In this document: positions 6,855 through 15,619 of the stretch, one piece after another
How the letters are laid out: every line of letters begins with the position of its first letter
How positions within the stretch are numbered: position 1 is the first letter of the stretch
Assembly (NCBI GenBank): GCA_035545535.1
Contig: DASZYF010000043.1
Coordinates: 1 to 38,427, forward strand
Direction of reading: 5' to 3'
From: DASZYF01 sp035545535
GTDB taxonomy: Bacteria; Actinomycetota; Actinomycetes; Mycobacteriales; CAJCIY01
Length of the DNA stretch: 38,427 bases
Program-made: the position numbers and the translations under genes
The notes under the pieces: generated by a model
Database searches by the model: none
Told to the model about the DNA's origin: nothing
Seen by the model: only the letters and a program-made list of their open reading frames with translations

Positions 6855-9101
6855 GTGGCCACCACGCGACGCGTGCCTCCCTCGGTGAGGGGCACCCTGT
6901 CGCGCATCGGCGCCCGCCTCGGCCGCCCGCCGAGCCGGCCGCGCTCGCGGGCCCGCCGCATCCTGCGGATCGTCGCCTGGATGGGCGTCGGCGCACTCGT
7001 GTTCGGCCTGGCGTTCCTCGGCGGGCTGCTGCAGGCGCCGTTCCCGTCCGACGCGACCGTGCAGGAGAGCGGTGCCGTCACGTTGCTCGCGACTGACGGC
7101 AAGACGAAGGTCGCCGAGATCTCGCCGGCCGAGGTGCGCGCGCCGCTGAACACGCTCGACGACGTGAGCCCGTTCATGGTCGACGCGGTCGTGTCGGCCG
7201 AGGACAAGAACTTCTTCTCGCACGAAGGCATCGACCCGCTCGCCGTCGTCCGCGCCGCGTGGGACGACGCCACCGGCGGCCCGAAGTCGGGCGCCTCGAC
7301 GATCACGGAGCAGTACGTCAAGCGCGTGTACACCGGCGGCGCGCACAGCTACCTGCGCAAGATCCGCGAAGCCGCCCTCGCGATCCGGCTCGAGCAGCAG
7401 AAGCCGAAGCGGGAGATCCTGCGCCTCTACCTCAACACCGTCTACTTCGGGTCCGGGCTGTACGGCGTCGAGGCGGCGTCGCAGGGCTACTTCGGGATCC
7501 CTGCGAAGAAGCTGAACCTGGCCCAGTCCGCGTTGCTCGCGGGCATCCTCCCGGCGCCGACGACGTACAACCCGCGCACCAAGGACGGCTACACGCTGGC
7601 CAAGGAGCGCCAGAACTACGTCCTCAAGCGCATGGTCGCGGACAAGCCGTCGAAGTACACCGATGCGCAGGCGTCCGAGGCGTACAAGGCCGACCTGCAC
7701 ATCCGCAAGGCCAACCCGGGCACCCAGCTCGACATCGCTCCCGAGTTCACCGACGCGGTGTCGGCAGAGCTCAAGGACAAGCTCGGCGACGACCTGTTCA
7801 GCCACGGCCCGCTCGTCGTGCACACGACGCTCGACGCGCAGCTGCAGACCGCGCTGCAGGACTCGATCAAGACGGTGCTCGACCCGTACGGCAAGGAGGC
7901 GCCGGAAGCGGCGTCGATAGCGATCGACCCGCGCAACGGCGACATCCGGGCCATCGCGACGCGCAAGGACGGGGGCTACCAACGCGGCGGACTCGACCTC
8001 GCGCTCGACCTGCACCGCACGTCGGGTTCGACGATCAAGCCGTTCACGCTCGCGGCCGCGCTCGACAACGGCTACACGCTGTACAGCCCCTACACGGCCG
8101 TCGACCCGGCGACCGTGACCGCGCCGGGCTGCGGGACCGTGCAGTTCCACAACGCCGCGGACGGCGAGGAGAACGGCACCTACACGCTGGCGGCCGCGCT
8201 GTCGCTGTCGATCAACACGGTCTACGCCCCGCTCGCCGCGGACATCGGCCTGCCGAAGGTCCGCAGCTACGGCGTCTCCGCGGGCATCCCGAAGGCGGAC
8301 TACAGCGGCAAGGGCGCGTGCCCGGTCTACCCGAGCAACGCGCTCGGTGTCGAGACCTCGCCGGCCGACCTCGCCACCGCGTACGCGACGCTCGCCGACC
8401 ACGGCACGCGGCACGACCGCCACTACTTCACGACCGCGGTCACCAAGGCCGGCGACACCGTGCTCGACACGACGAAGGACGACCCGGGCACGAAGACGAA
8501 GATCACGCCGGAGGTCGCCGACGAGGTCGTCAGCGCGATGCGTTCGGTGGTGAAGTACGGCACGGGCGTCGGCGCGCAGGGCGGCGCGCCGCACGACCTG
8601 TTCGGCAAGACGGGCACCACCGACAACTTCTTCGACGCGTGGTTCGTCGGCTGCGACCCGACGCTGTGCCTCGTCACGTGGATGGGCTACAACCTGCCGC
8701 ACGAGATGGCGATCGGCGGTGGCGTGTTCGGCGGCACGCTCCCCGCCGACATCTATCGGAACACGATGCAGGAGTACGAGACCAACCGCACCGCGAAGGG
8801 GCTGTCGCCCCTGCCCGACGGTGCGAACCCGAGCAACGTCCCCGCCGCTCCGTACGGCGGGGTGAGCGCGCCGCACAGCTCGGCGTCGCCGTCGAAGGGC
8901 GCCGGCAAGGGCAGCGGCAAGCCCGGCAAGGGCAACGGCAAGCCCGGCAAGGGCGCCGGCAACGGGACCGGGAACGGCGGCGCGGGCAGCGGCCCCGGGG
9001 GCGGCGGTCCCGGGGGCAGCCCGCCGACCCCGCCGGCCGCGCCCACGACGGAGGCCGCCCCGCCGCCGACCGAGCCGCCTCCACCCGTACCGACGCCCTG
9101 A
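6855..9101 (+). CDS. Class A penicillin-binding protein (bifunctional transglycosylase/transpeptidase)
   Basis: The product is 748 aa. One membrane anchor lies at about 36-60. The GT51 glycosyltransferase domain shows EDKNFFSHEG (catalytic Glu about 116), GASTITEQ (146-153; the usual form is TITQQ) and REILRLYLNTVYFG. The transpeptidase domain has all three active-site motifs: STIK (Ser392, Lys395), SIN (452-454) and KTGT (Lys585). It polymerises lipid II glycan and cross-links stem peptides outside the membrane. The last 80 or so residues are a Gly/Lys/Asn repeat (GKGSGKPGKGNGKPGKG type) followed by a Pro/Thr run, probably disordered in the wall. GTG 6855 fits a leaderless transcript; earlier codons in frame are not supported. 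The gene is divergent from the response regulator; the acyl-CoA ligase follows 53 bp later. Confidence 0.95.
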   Translation: MATTRRVPPSVRGTLSRIGARLGRPPSRPRSRARRILRIVAWMGVGALVFGLAFLGGLLQAPFPSDATVQESGAVTLLATDGKTKVAEISPAEVRAPLNTLDDVSPFMVDAVVSAEDKNFFSHEGIDPLAVVRAAWDDATGGPKSGASTITEQYVKRVYTGGAHSYLRKIREAALAIRLEQQKPKREILRLYLNTVYFGSGLYGVEAASQGYFGIPAKKLNLAQSALLAGILPAPTTYNPRTKDGYTLAKERQNYVLKRMVADKPSKYTDAQASEAYKADLHIRKANPGTQLDIAPEFTDAVSAELKDKLGDDLFSHGPLVVHTTLDAQLQTALQDSIKTVLDPYGKEAPEAASIAIDPRNGDIRAIATRKDGGYQRGGLDLALDLHRTSGSTIKPFTLAAALDNGYTLYSPYTAVDPATVTAPGCGTVQFHNAADGEENGTYTLAAALSLSINTVYAPLAADIGLPKVRSYGVSAGIPKADYSGKGACPVYPSNALGVETSPADLATAYATLADHGTRHDRHYFTTAVTKAGDTVLDTTKDDPGTKTKITPEVADEVVSAMRSVVKYGTGVGAQGGAPHDLFGKTGTTDNFFDAWFVGCDPTLCLVTWMGYNLPHEMAIGGGVFGGTLPADIYRNTMQEYETNRTAKGLSPLPDGANPSNVPAAPYGGVSAPHSSASPSKGAGKGSGKPGKGNGKPGKGAGNGTGNGGAGSGPGGGGPGGSPPTPPAAPTTEAAPPPTEPPPPVPTP

Positions 9102-9154
9102 CCCCGGGCGCCCGGCTTGTCCCGTCCCCGCTCCGCGGCGTGAGAGGGTGCGGC

Positions 9155-10684
9155 GTGGCCGAGGGACGGGCGTGGGGCACGACGGTCGGCAACGTCGCCG
9201 ACCTGGTTGCGCGCGCCGCGCAGACGCGTCCTGACGGCATCGCGCTGCTCACCGACTCCGACCGCACGACGTGGGCCGAGCTGGATGCCGCGGTGTCGCG
9301 CTTCGCCGGCGGCCTGCGCGGGCTCGGCCTCGCCGCGGGCGACCGCGTCGCGCTGCTCATCGGGAACACCCCGGACTTCCCGCTCGCCTACTTCGGCGCG
9401 CTGCGGGCGGGGTTGGTGGCGGTGCCGGTCAACACCGGGTGCACCGCGTCCGAGCTCGAGTACCTGCTCGATGACGTCGGGGCGCGCGTGCTGCTCGCCG
9501 GGCGCGCGGACGTGGGTGATCCGGCCGCGCTCGCCGACGAGGTCGCGGGCCTCGAGCACGTCGTCAGCGCGGGCACTCCTGCGTGGGAGGCCCTTGCCGC
9601 GGCGGAGGCGGTCGACGGCTCGGTGCGGGCCGGTGAGGACCTCGCGGTCATCGTGTACACGAGCGGCACCAGCGGCCGTCCCCGAGGTGCGATGCTCACG
9701 CACCGCGCCCTCGTCGCGAACCTCGAGCAGGTCAGCACGATCGAGCCGCCGGTGTTCGCCGCCGACGACGTCGCGCTCCTCGTCCTCCCGCTGTTCCACA
9801 TCTATGGCCTCAACGCGGGGCTCGGCATGGTCGCGTTCCACGCGGCAACGGCGGTCCTCGCCGAGCGGTTCGAGCCGGTCGAGACGCTCGCGCTGCTGAC
9901 CCGTCTCGACGTGACGATCGTCGTCGGCGCGCCGCCCATGTACGTCGCGTGGTCGATGCTGCCCGACGTCGAGTCGGCGTTCTCCTCGGTGCGCCTCGCG
10001 ATCAGCGGGGCCGCGCCGCTGCCCGCCAACGTGCTCGGGCGCGTGCTCGACGCGACCGGTCACCACGTGTTCGAGGGCTATGGCCTCACCGAGTGCGCGC
10101 CGGTGGTGACGACGACGTTGCTGTCCGAGGCGGCGAAGGCCGATTCGATCGGCCGCCCCGTCCCCGGCCTCGAGGTGCGCCTGCTCGACGTCGACGGCGA
10201 GGAGGTCGACATCGACGACGCCGAACCGGGCGAGATCGTGGTCCGCGGACCGAACCTGTTCTCCGGCTACTGGCCGGACGGGGTCGACGGCCCGGACGCC
10301 GATGGCTGGTGGGGCACCGGCGACGTCGCGTACTGCGACGAGACCGGGGACCTGCACCTCGTCGACCGGCGCAAGGAGCTCATCCTCGTGAGCGGCTTCA
10401 ACGTCTACCCGCGTGAGGTCGAGGACGTGCTCGACGCGCACCCGGACATCGTCGAGTCCGCCGTCATCGGCATCCGCCACCCGTACACGGGGGAGTCGGT
10501 GAAGGCGCTCGTCGTGAAGCGCGAAGGTGCCCGGCTGTCCGCGGAGGAGGTCATCGACTTCGCCGCGAAGTCGCTCGCCCGCTTCAAGTGCCCCACGGCG
10601 GTCCAGTTCGTCGACGAGCTCCCGCACTCGGCGACCGGCAAGGTGCGCCGGGTCGCGCTGCGCGAGCTCGCCGTCGATGCCTGA
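9155..10684 (+). CDS. AMP-forming acyl-CoA synthetase (ANL superfamily)
   Basis: The product is 509 aa, normal for the family. The ATP loop YTSGTSGRPRG is at about 167-177, GYGLTECAP at about 308, the Asp of the WGTGD motif at about 389, the hinge region with RRKELILVSGFNVYPREVE next, and the catalytic Lys in TGKVRR near 494. It activates a carboxylic acid, probably a medium- or long-chain fatty acid, to acyl-AMP and then acyl-CoA; the exact substrate cannot be read from sequence. GTG 9155 is preferred over GTG 9140 because GAGAGGG lies 6 nt before it. The stop overlaps the start of the next gene by 8 nt, so the two are co-translated. Confidence 0.9.
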   Translation: MAEGRAWGTTVGNVADLVARAAQTRPDGIALLTDSDRTTWAELDAAVSRFAGGLRGLGLAAGDRVALLIGNTPDFPLAYFGALRAGLVAVPVNTGCTASELEYLLDDVGARVLLAGRADVGDPAALADEVAGLEHVVSAGTPAWEALAAAEAVDGSVRAGEDLAVIVYTSGTSGRPRGAMLTHRALVANLEQVSTIEPPVFAADDVALLVLPLFHIYGLNAGLGMVAFHAATAVLAERFEPVETLALLTRLDVTIVVGAPPMYVAWSMLPDVESAFSSVRLAISGAAPLPANVLGRVLDATGHHVFEGYGLTECAPVVTTTLLSEAAKADSIGRPVPGLEVRLLDVDGEEVDIDDAEPGEIVVRGPNLFSGYWPDGVDGPDADGWWGTGDVAYCDETGDLHLVDRRKELILVSGFNVYPREVEDVLDAHPDIVESAVIGIRHPYTGESVKALVVKREGARLSAEEVIDFAAKSLARFKCPTAVQFVDELPHSATGKVRRVALRELAVDA

Positions 10685-10931
10685 GCCGGCCCGGGTCGAG
10701 GTCATCACCCGGGTCGACTGCCACCTCTGCGACGTGACGAAGGCCGACCTGACGCGGCTCGGCATCCCGTTCGTCGAGCGCGACGTCGACGCCGACCCGG
10801 TGCTGCGCGACGAGCACGGCGACTACGTGCCCGTCGTGCTCGTCGACGGCCGGCAGGTCGCCTGGGGCCGGGTCGACCCCGAGAAGGTCGCGCGGGCGGT
10901 GCGCCGGCGCGGTCGCCGGCTGCCCCGGTAG
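10677..10931 (+). CDS. Small glutaredoxin-like thiol protein
   Basis: The product is 84 aa with a thioredoxin fold and the active-site pair Cys15-His-Leu-Cys18 near the N-terminus. The cis-Pro region (DYVPVVLVDG) and a basic C-terminal helix follow. It resembles the glutaredoxin-like DUF836 family. Its ATG lies inside the end of the acyl-CoA ligase gene (8-nt overlap). Many actinobacteria carry this gene just upstream of rex, so a link to redox balance is plausible but unproven; the electron donor is unknown. Confidence 0.85.
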   Translation: MPEPARVEVITRVDCHLCDVTKADLTRLGIPFVERDVDADPVLRDEHGDYVPVVLVDGRQVAWGRVDPEKVARAVRRRGRRLPR

Positions 10932-10995
10932 GGGCGCGTCTGGACGGTCGCCCGGCCACCTGACCAAGATCAGTCCCGGATCAAGATCAACTTGG

Positions 10996-11015
10996 CTCGT
11001 GAACGGTTTCACGAG
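10996..11015 (+). promoter_or_regulatory. Rex operator (ROP)
   Basis: CTCGTGAA-CGGT-TTCACGAG is a perfect 8-bp inverted repeat with a 4-nt spacer, the layout of known Rex sites (TTGTGAA-N4-TTCACAA). It ends 3 bp before a TAGGAT -10 hexamer, so bound Rex would block RNA polymerase. It implies autoregulation of rex and NADH/NAD+ control of the haem and cytochrome c cluster. Confidence 0.88.
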
Positions 11016-11018
11016 GGG

Positions 11019-11024
11019 TAGGAT
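11019..11024 (+). promoter_or_regulatory. -10 element of the rex-hem operon
   Basis: TAGGAT matches the vegetative -10 consensus. The best -35-like match, TTGGCT at 10992-10997, is 21 bp away, so the -35 is weak. Start is predicted near 11031, giving a leader of about 60 nt before the GTG at 11093. Confidence 0.55.
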
Positions 11025-11092
11025 CAGTTCTCTGGCCGCCGCCGTCGCGGGTCGGCCGGATCGACCTGAGCCCTGTCCGCCGTGGAGTCCGC

Positions 11093-11785
11093 GTGACCTC
11101 GTCGCCCCGTCCGCCGCGCCCCGCGCGCGGCGTCCCGGACGCGACCGTCGCCCGCCTCCCGGTCTACCTGCGCGCGCTGGCCGCGCTCGCGGACGAGGGG
11201 CTGTCCACCGTCAGCTCCGACGAGCTCGCGACCGCCGCCGGCGTCACCAGCGCGAAGGTCCGCAAAGACCTGTCGCACCTCGGCAGCTGGGGCACCCGCG
11301 GCGTCGGCTACGACGTCGAGGCGCTGGCGAGCCACATCACCCGCGAGCTCGGGCTGGACGAGCGGCGCAGCGTCGTCATCGTCGGCATCGGAAACCTCGG
11401 CCGGGCTCTCGCGGGCTACGGCGGGTTCGCGTCGCGGGGCTTCCACATCGCCGGGCTCGTCGACGCCGACCAGCAGCGGCAGGGCGAGATGGTGCACGGG
11501 CAGCGCATCCGCCCCTACGACCAGCTGGGCGACATCGTGCGTGAGCACGCCGTGCGCTTCGGCGTCATCGCGACCCCGGCCGACGCCGCGCAGGACGTCG
11601 CCGACGCGATGGTCGACTCCGGCGTCACGTCGATCCTCAACTTCGCGCCGGTCGTGCTCAACGTCCCGGACAACGTCGACGTGCGGCGCGTCGACCTCGC
11701 CACCGAGCTGCAGATCCTGTCCTTCCACCACGTGCGCAAGGGCGGCGAGCCCGTCGGCGTCCTCACAGGGGTGGCGACGTCATGA
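11093..11785 (+). CDS. rex: Redox-sensing transcriptional repressor Rex
   Basis: The product is 230 aa. The N-terminal winged helix (about 15-85; SSDELATAAGVTSAKVRKDL) binds DNA; the Rossmann domain starts with the nucleotide loop GIGNLGRAL (about 100) and ends with a swapped helix. Rex represses when NAD+ dominates and releases DNA when NADH rises under poor oxygen supply. GTG 11093 has GGAG 5 nt upstream. The last codons overlap hemA by 4 nt (ATGA), as in the Streptomyces rex-hemACD operon. Its probable operator is at 10996-11015. Confidence 0.96.
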   Translation: MTSSPRPPRPARGVPDATVARLPVYLRALAALADEGLSTVSSDELATAAGVTSAKVRKDLSHLGSWGTRGVGYDVEALASHITRELGLDERRSVVIVGIGNLGRALAGYGGFASRGFHIAGLVDADQQRQGEMVHGQRIRPYDQLGDIVREHAVRFGVIATPADAAQDVADAMVDSGVTSILNFAPVVLNVPDNVDVRRVDLATELQILSFHHVRKGGEPVGVLTGVATS

Positions 11786-13095
11786 GCGTGCTCGCCGTCG
11801 GCCTGTCGCACCGCTCCGCGCCCACCTCGGTGCTCGAGGCGGCGGCGCTGTCGGGCGACGAGCTCCGCAAGTCGCTGCACGAGCTCGTCAAGGGTGAGCA
11901 CGTCAGCGAGGCGGTGATCGTCTCCACCTGCAACCGCGTCGAGATCTACGTCGAGAGCGCGACGTTCCACGGCGGCGTCGCCGAGATCGGCGACCTGCTC
12001 GCGCGCGTCTCCGGCCTGCCGTTCGAGGTGCTGCAGGAGCACCTCTACCCGCTGCACGAGGCGCGGGCGGTGCAGCACCTGTTCGCCGTCGCCTGCGGCC
12101 TCGACTCGCTGCTCGTCGGCGAGGCGCAGATCCAGGGCCAGGTCCGCGAGGCGTTCCGCATCGCCGAGGACGAGGGCACCGTGGGCCGTGCGCTGGGCGA
12201 GCTCTTCCGGCATGCGGCGCGCGTCGGCAAGCGCGCCCGCACCGAGACCGACATCGACGCCGCCGGGCGCACGCTCGTCGACATCGGGCTGCGCCTCGCC
12301 GAGGAGCACCTCGGCGGGCTCGCCGGCCGGCCGGCGCTCGTCATCGGCGCCGGGTCCACGGGCTCGCTCGCCGGGCAGCGCCTCGCCCGCATCGGGGCCG
12401 GGCCGGTCGTCGTCGCCAACCGCTCCGCCGAGCGCGCGGAGCGGCTCGCGACCGTCGTCGAGGGCCGGGCCACCGGGCTCGACGACCTGGCCGACGAGGT
12501 CGCCCAGGCCGACGTCATCGTCTGCTCCACCGCATCGACCGGCCTCGTGCTGACGCGGGAGATCGTCGCCGACGCTGTGGCCCGCCGGGCCGGGCGTGCG
12601 CTCGTCGTGCTCGACCTCGCGCTCCCGCGTGACGTCGACCCGGAGGTGCGCGCGCTCGACGGCGTGCTGCTCGTCGACCTCGACACGTTGCGCGGGGTGC
12701 TCGATGACGAGCAGGGCGGCGCCGACGTCGTCGCGGTGCGCGCGATCGTCGACGAAGAGGTGGCGGCCTACGGGTCGTGGCAGCACGCTCGCCGCGTCGC
12801 GCCCACGGTCACCGCGCTGCGCGAGAAGGCCGAGGCGGTCGTGCGCGACGAGGTGGCACGGCTCGAGTCACGCCTGCCCGACCTCGACGCGGGTTCGCGG
12901 GCCGAGGTCGAGCAGACCGTCCGCCGCGTCGTCGACAAGCTGTTGCACGCACCGACCGTGCGGGTGAAGGAGCTGGCGGCGAGCGGCGCGGGCGACCGCT
13001 ACACCGAAGCGCTGCGCGAGCTGTTCGGCCTGGACCGCTCCGCCGTGTCGGCCGTGAGCGAGCCCGTCCCGCCGGACGCGGAGGCGGCGCCATGA
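11782..13095 (+). CDS. hemA: Glutamyl-tRNA reductase
   Basis: The product is 437 aa. It reduces glutamyl-tRNA(Glu) with NADPH to glutamate-1-semialdehyde, the first committed step of C5-pathway tetrapyrrole synthesis. The nucleophilic Cys50 lies in STCNRVEIYV, GEAQIQGQV follows, and the NADPH fold shows VIGAGSTGSLAGQRL. A C-terminal dimerisation helix region is complete. The gene overlaps rex by 4 nt and hemC by 4 nt, so translation is coupled. With hemL nearby, both enzymes making 5-aminolevulinate are in one operon. Confidence 0.97.
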   Translation: MSVLAVGLSHRSAPTSVLEAAALSGDELRKSLHELVKGEHVSEAVIVSTCNRVEIYVESATFHGGVAEIGDLLARVSGLPFEVLQEHLYPLHEARAVQHLFAVACGLDSLLVGEAQIQGQVREAFRIAEDEGTVGRALGELFRHAARVGKRARTETDIDAAGRTLVDIGLRLAEEHLGGLAGRPALVIGAGSTGSLAGQRLARIGAGPVVVANRSAERAERLATVVEGRATGLDDLADEVAQADVIVCSTASTGLVLTREIVADAVARRAGRALVVLDLALPRDVDPEVRALDGVLLVDLDTLRGVLDDEQGGADVVAVRAIVDEEVAAYGSWQHARRVAPTVTALREKAEAVVRDEVARLESRLPDLDAGSRAEVEQTVRRVVDKLLHAPTVRVKELAASGAGDRYTEALRELFGLDRSAVSAVSEPVPPDAEAAP

Positions 13096-14000
13096 CAGCC
13101 ATCCGTCTCGGCACGCGTCGCTCCCCGCTCGCGCTCGCGCAGGCGAACGACGTCGCAAAGGTGCTGCGGGACAGCGGCTTCGACGTCGAGCTCGTCGAGG
13201 TCGTGACCGACGGCGACCGCTCCACCGACCCGCTCACCGAGATCGGCGGCACCGGTGTCTTCTCGCACGCCCTGCGCGAGGAGCTCCGTGCCGGCGAGAT
13301 CGACGTCGCGGTCCACTCCTACAAGGACCTGCCCACCCGCATCGACGAGGACGGCCTGCTCGTCGTGGCGGTGCCGCTCCGGCAGGACCCGCGCGACGCG
13401 CTGTGCAGCCCGGCCGGGCTCGGCGTCGCCGAGCTGCCCTCCGGCGCGCGCATCGGCACCGGCTCCCCGCGGCGCGCCGCGCAGCTGCTGGCGCTCGGCC
13501 TCGGGCTCGAGGTCGTGCCCGTGCGGGGCAACGTCGACACCCGCCTCAAGAAGGCGGTCGACGGTGAGCTCGACGCCGTGGTGCTCGCGCGGGCCGGGCT
13601 CGCGCGGCTCGACCGGCTCGACGCCGTGACCGAGACGCTCGACCCGCTGCTCGTGATGCCCGCGCCCGCGCAGGGCGCGCTCGCGATCGAGTGCCGGACC
13701 GATGCCGCGTACGCCGACGCCGTGCGCGTCGCGCTGGACCACCCGGACAGCCGGGCGACCGCCACGGCCGAACGGGCGCTGCTGGCGACGCTCGAGGGCG
13801 GCTGCACCGCGCCCATCGGCGCGCTCGCCGAGGTGGCCGAGGACGAGATGTACCTGCGGGCCGTCGTGGCCGCAGCGGACGGGTCGGAGGTGCTGCGCCG
13901 GTCGGTGACCGGGCCGCTGTCCGACCCGGCCGGTGTGGGCACGCGGCTCGCCGAGGAGATGCTGGCCGATGGGGCCAGTGACCTGATGGGAGTGAAGTGA
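13092..14000 (+). CDS. hemC: Porphobilinogen deaminase (hydroxymethylbilane synthase)
   Basis: The product is 302 aa. It joins four porphobilinogen units to hydroxymethylbilane using a dipyrromethane cofactor attached to Cys238 (EGGCTAPIG). The N-terminal RLGTRRSPLALAQA, the HSYKDLPT motif and the RRAAQLLAL/RGNVDTRL blocks are all present. ATG 13092 overlaps the hemA stop by 4 nt; the GTG of hemD overlaps the end of hemC by 4 nt. Confidence 0.97.
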   Translation: MTAIRLGTRRSPLALAQANDVAKVLRDSGFDVELVEVVTDGDRSTDPLTEIGGTGVFSHALREELRAGEIDVAVHSYKDLPTRIDEDGLLVVAVPLRQDPRDALCSPAGLGVAELPSGARIGTGSPRRAAQLLALGLGLEVVPVRGNVDTRLKKAVDGELDAVVLARAGLARLDRLDAVTETLDPLLVMPAPAQGALAIECRTDAAYADAVRVALDHPDSRATATAERALLATLEGGCTAPIGALAEVAEDEMYLRAVVAAADGSEVLRRSVTGPLSDPAGVGTRLAEEMLADGASDLMGVK

Positions 14001-15619
14001 GCACCCGCCGCACCAACAAGATCCCCCGGAAGTCCGGTCTCGTCGCGCTGATCGGCACCGGCCCGGGGGATCCCGAGCTGCTGACGGTCCGCGCGCGGAC
14101 CACCCTGGCCGCCGCCGACCTCGTCGTGGCCGACCCGGGCGTCGCCGAGGGCGTGCTCGCGCTCGTGCCCGCCGACGCGGAGCTGACCGGCCCCGAGGGT
14201 GACGGCGTGCAGTCGCTCATCGCGGCCGCGCGGGACGGCAAGACCGCCGTCCGCCTGCTCCCGGGCGACGTCATGTCCTCGGTCGCCGGGGTCGACGCCG
14301 CGCTGGCCGTCCGCAAGGCGAAGCAGCCGCTCGAGGTCGTCCCCGGGCTGCCCGACGACGTCGCGGTCCCGGCGTACGCGGGGCTGTCGGTCACCGGCGC
14401 CCGCACCATCGCCGACGGTGACGAGAACGCCGACTGGGCCGGCCTCGCCGCGACCCCCGGCACGCTGCTGCTGCGCATCACCGCGGGTGATGCGGCCGCC
14501 GCGGCGGCGACGCTCGCCGCGCACGGCCGGGCGACGGACTCGGCGGTCGCCCTCACGGTGTTCGGTGTCTCGACGCGTCAGCGCACGGTGACCGCGACGC
14601 TCGGCACGCTCGACGCCGGCGTGGCGGCCCGCCTCGGCGCCGCCGCGGCCACGCCCGCGCTCCTCACCGTCGGCGAGGGCGCCCGCTCGCGCGATCGCCT
14701 CGCGTGGTGGGAGGACCGGCCGCTCGCCGGCTGGCGGGTGCTGGTGCCGCGGACCCGCGACCAGGCCGGCTCCGTCGTCGCCGCGCTGCACACCCTCGGG
14801 GCCGAGCCCGTCGAGGTGCCGACCATCGCCGTCGAGGCGCCGCGCACGCCCGCCCCGATGGAGCGCGCGATCCGCGGGCTCGTCGGCGGTCGCTACGCGT
14901 GGGTCGCGTTCACCAGCGCCAACGCCGTGAAGGCCGTGCGCGAGAAGCTCGAAGAGGTCGGCCTCGACGCCCGCGCGTTCAGCGGGGTCAAGGTCGCGGC
15001 CATCGGCGAGGCCACCGCGGCGGTGCTGCTCGACTTCGGCATCCGGGCCGACCTCGTCCCGAGCGGTCAGCAGACCAGTGAAGGCCTGCTCGCCGACTTC
15101 CCGCCGCACGACGCGCAGCTCGACCTGCTCGACCGCGTGCTGCTGCCGCGGGCCGACATCGCGACGGAGACGCTGGCCGCCGGGCTGAAGCAGCGCGGTT
15201 GGGCCATCGACGACGTCACCGCGTACCGCACGGTGCGCGCGCCCGCGCCGCCGCTGCCGGTCCGCGAGGCGCTGCGCACCGGTGGCATCGACGCCGCGCT
15301 CTTCACGAGCAGCAGCACCGTGCGCAACCTCGTCGCGCTCGCCGGCCGCCCGCACGAGCGGACGGTCATCGGCGTGATCGGCCCGCAGACCGCGGCCACC
15401 GCGGCGGAGCTCGGCCTGCGCGTCGACTTCCAGCCGGCGCAGGCGGGGATCGACGGACTCGTCGAGGAGCTCGTCGCGTTCGCCGCGGCGAAGAAGGCCG
15501 AGGCCGACGAGCCGGCCGCGCCGGCGAAGGCCCGCGCGAAGACCACGGCGAAGCCGGCCGCGAAGGCTCCCGCGAAGCCGGCCGCGAAGGCGCCGGCCAA
15601 GGCGGCGGGCAAGCGGTGA
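13997..15619 (+). CDS. hemD: Uroporphyrinogen-III synthase fused to a degenerate methyltransferase domain
   Basis: The product is 540 aa in three parts. Residues about 14-245 look like a uroporphyrinogen-III C-methyltransferase: GTGPGDPELLTVRA is kept and EVVPGLPDDVAVPAYAG resembles the family, but the GDPFVFGRGGEE-type loop is replaced by PGDVMSSVAGV, so activity is doubtful. Residues about 250-495 are the HemD synthase (RVLVPRTRDQAG, FTSANAV, ALFTSSSTV), which cyclises hydroxymethylbilane. The last 45 or so residues are a Lys/Ala/Pro tail with AKPAAKAPAK repeats, like histone H1 tails. This fusion is common in actinobacterial hem operons. Start GTG overlaps hemC and the stop overlaps the hemB start. 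Confidence 0.93.
   Translation: MSTRRTNKIPRKSGLVALIGTGPGDPELLTVRARTTLAAADLVVADPGVAEGVLALVPADAELTGPEGDGVQSLIAAARDGKTAVRLLPGDVMSSVAGVDAALAVRKAKQPLEVVPGLPDDVAVPAYAGLSVTGARTIADGDENADWAGLAATPGTLLLRITAGDAAAAAATLAAHGRATDSAVALTVFGVSTRQRTVTATLGTLDAGVAARLGAAAATPALLTVGEGARSRDRLAWWEDRPLAGWRVLVPRTRDQAGSVVAALHTLGAEPVEVPTIAVEAPRTPAPMERAIRGLVGGRYAWVAFTSANAVKAVREKLEEVGLDARAFSGVKVAAIGEATAAVLLDFGIRADLVPSGQQTSEGLLADFPPHDAQLDLLDRVLLPRADIATETLAAGLKQRGWAIDDVTAYRTVRAPAPPLPVREALRTGGIDAALFTSSSTVRNLVALAGRPHERTVIGVIGPQTAATAAELGLRVDFQPAQAGIDGLVEELVAFAAAKKAEADEPAAPAKARAKTTAKPAAKAPAKPAAKAPAKAAGKR

Noticed and set aside
7000..7330. TITEQ in place of TITQQ as a sign of an inactive glycosyltransferase domain
   Set aside because: The catalytic Glu and the other GT51 blocks are intact, and this position varies in actinobacterial homologues as far as I recall.
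7259..9154. Long plus-strand open frame upstream of the acyl-CoA ligase in the same frame
   Set aside because: It is an out-of-frame shadow of the penicillin-binding protein gene (Arg/Gln/Pro-rich, no motifs); the ligase begins at 9155.
13319..15355. Minus-strand 678-codon open frame antisense to hemC/hemD
   Set aside because: Arg/Gly/Asp-rich mirror of GC-rich codons, no recognisable domain, and covers well-supported hem genes.
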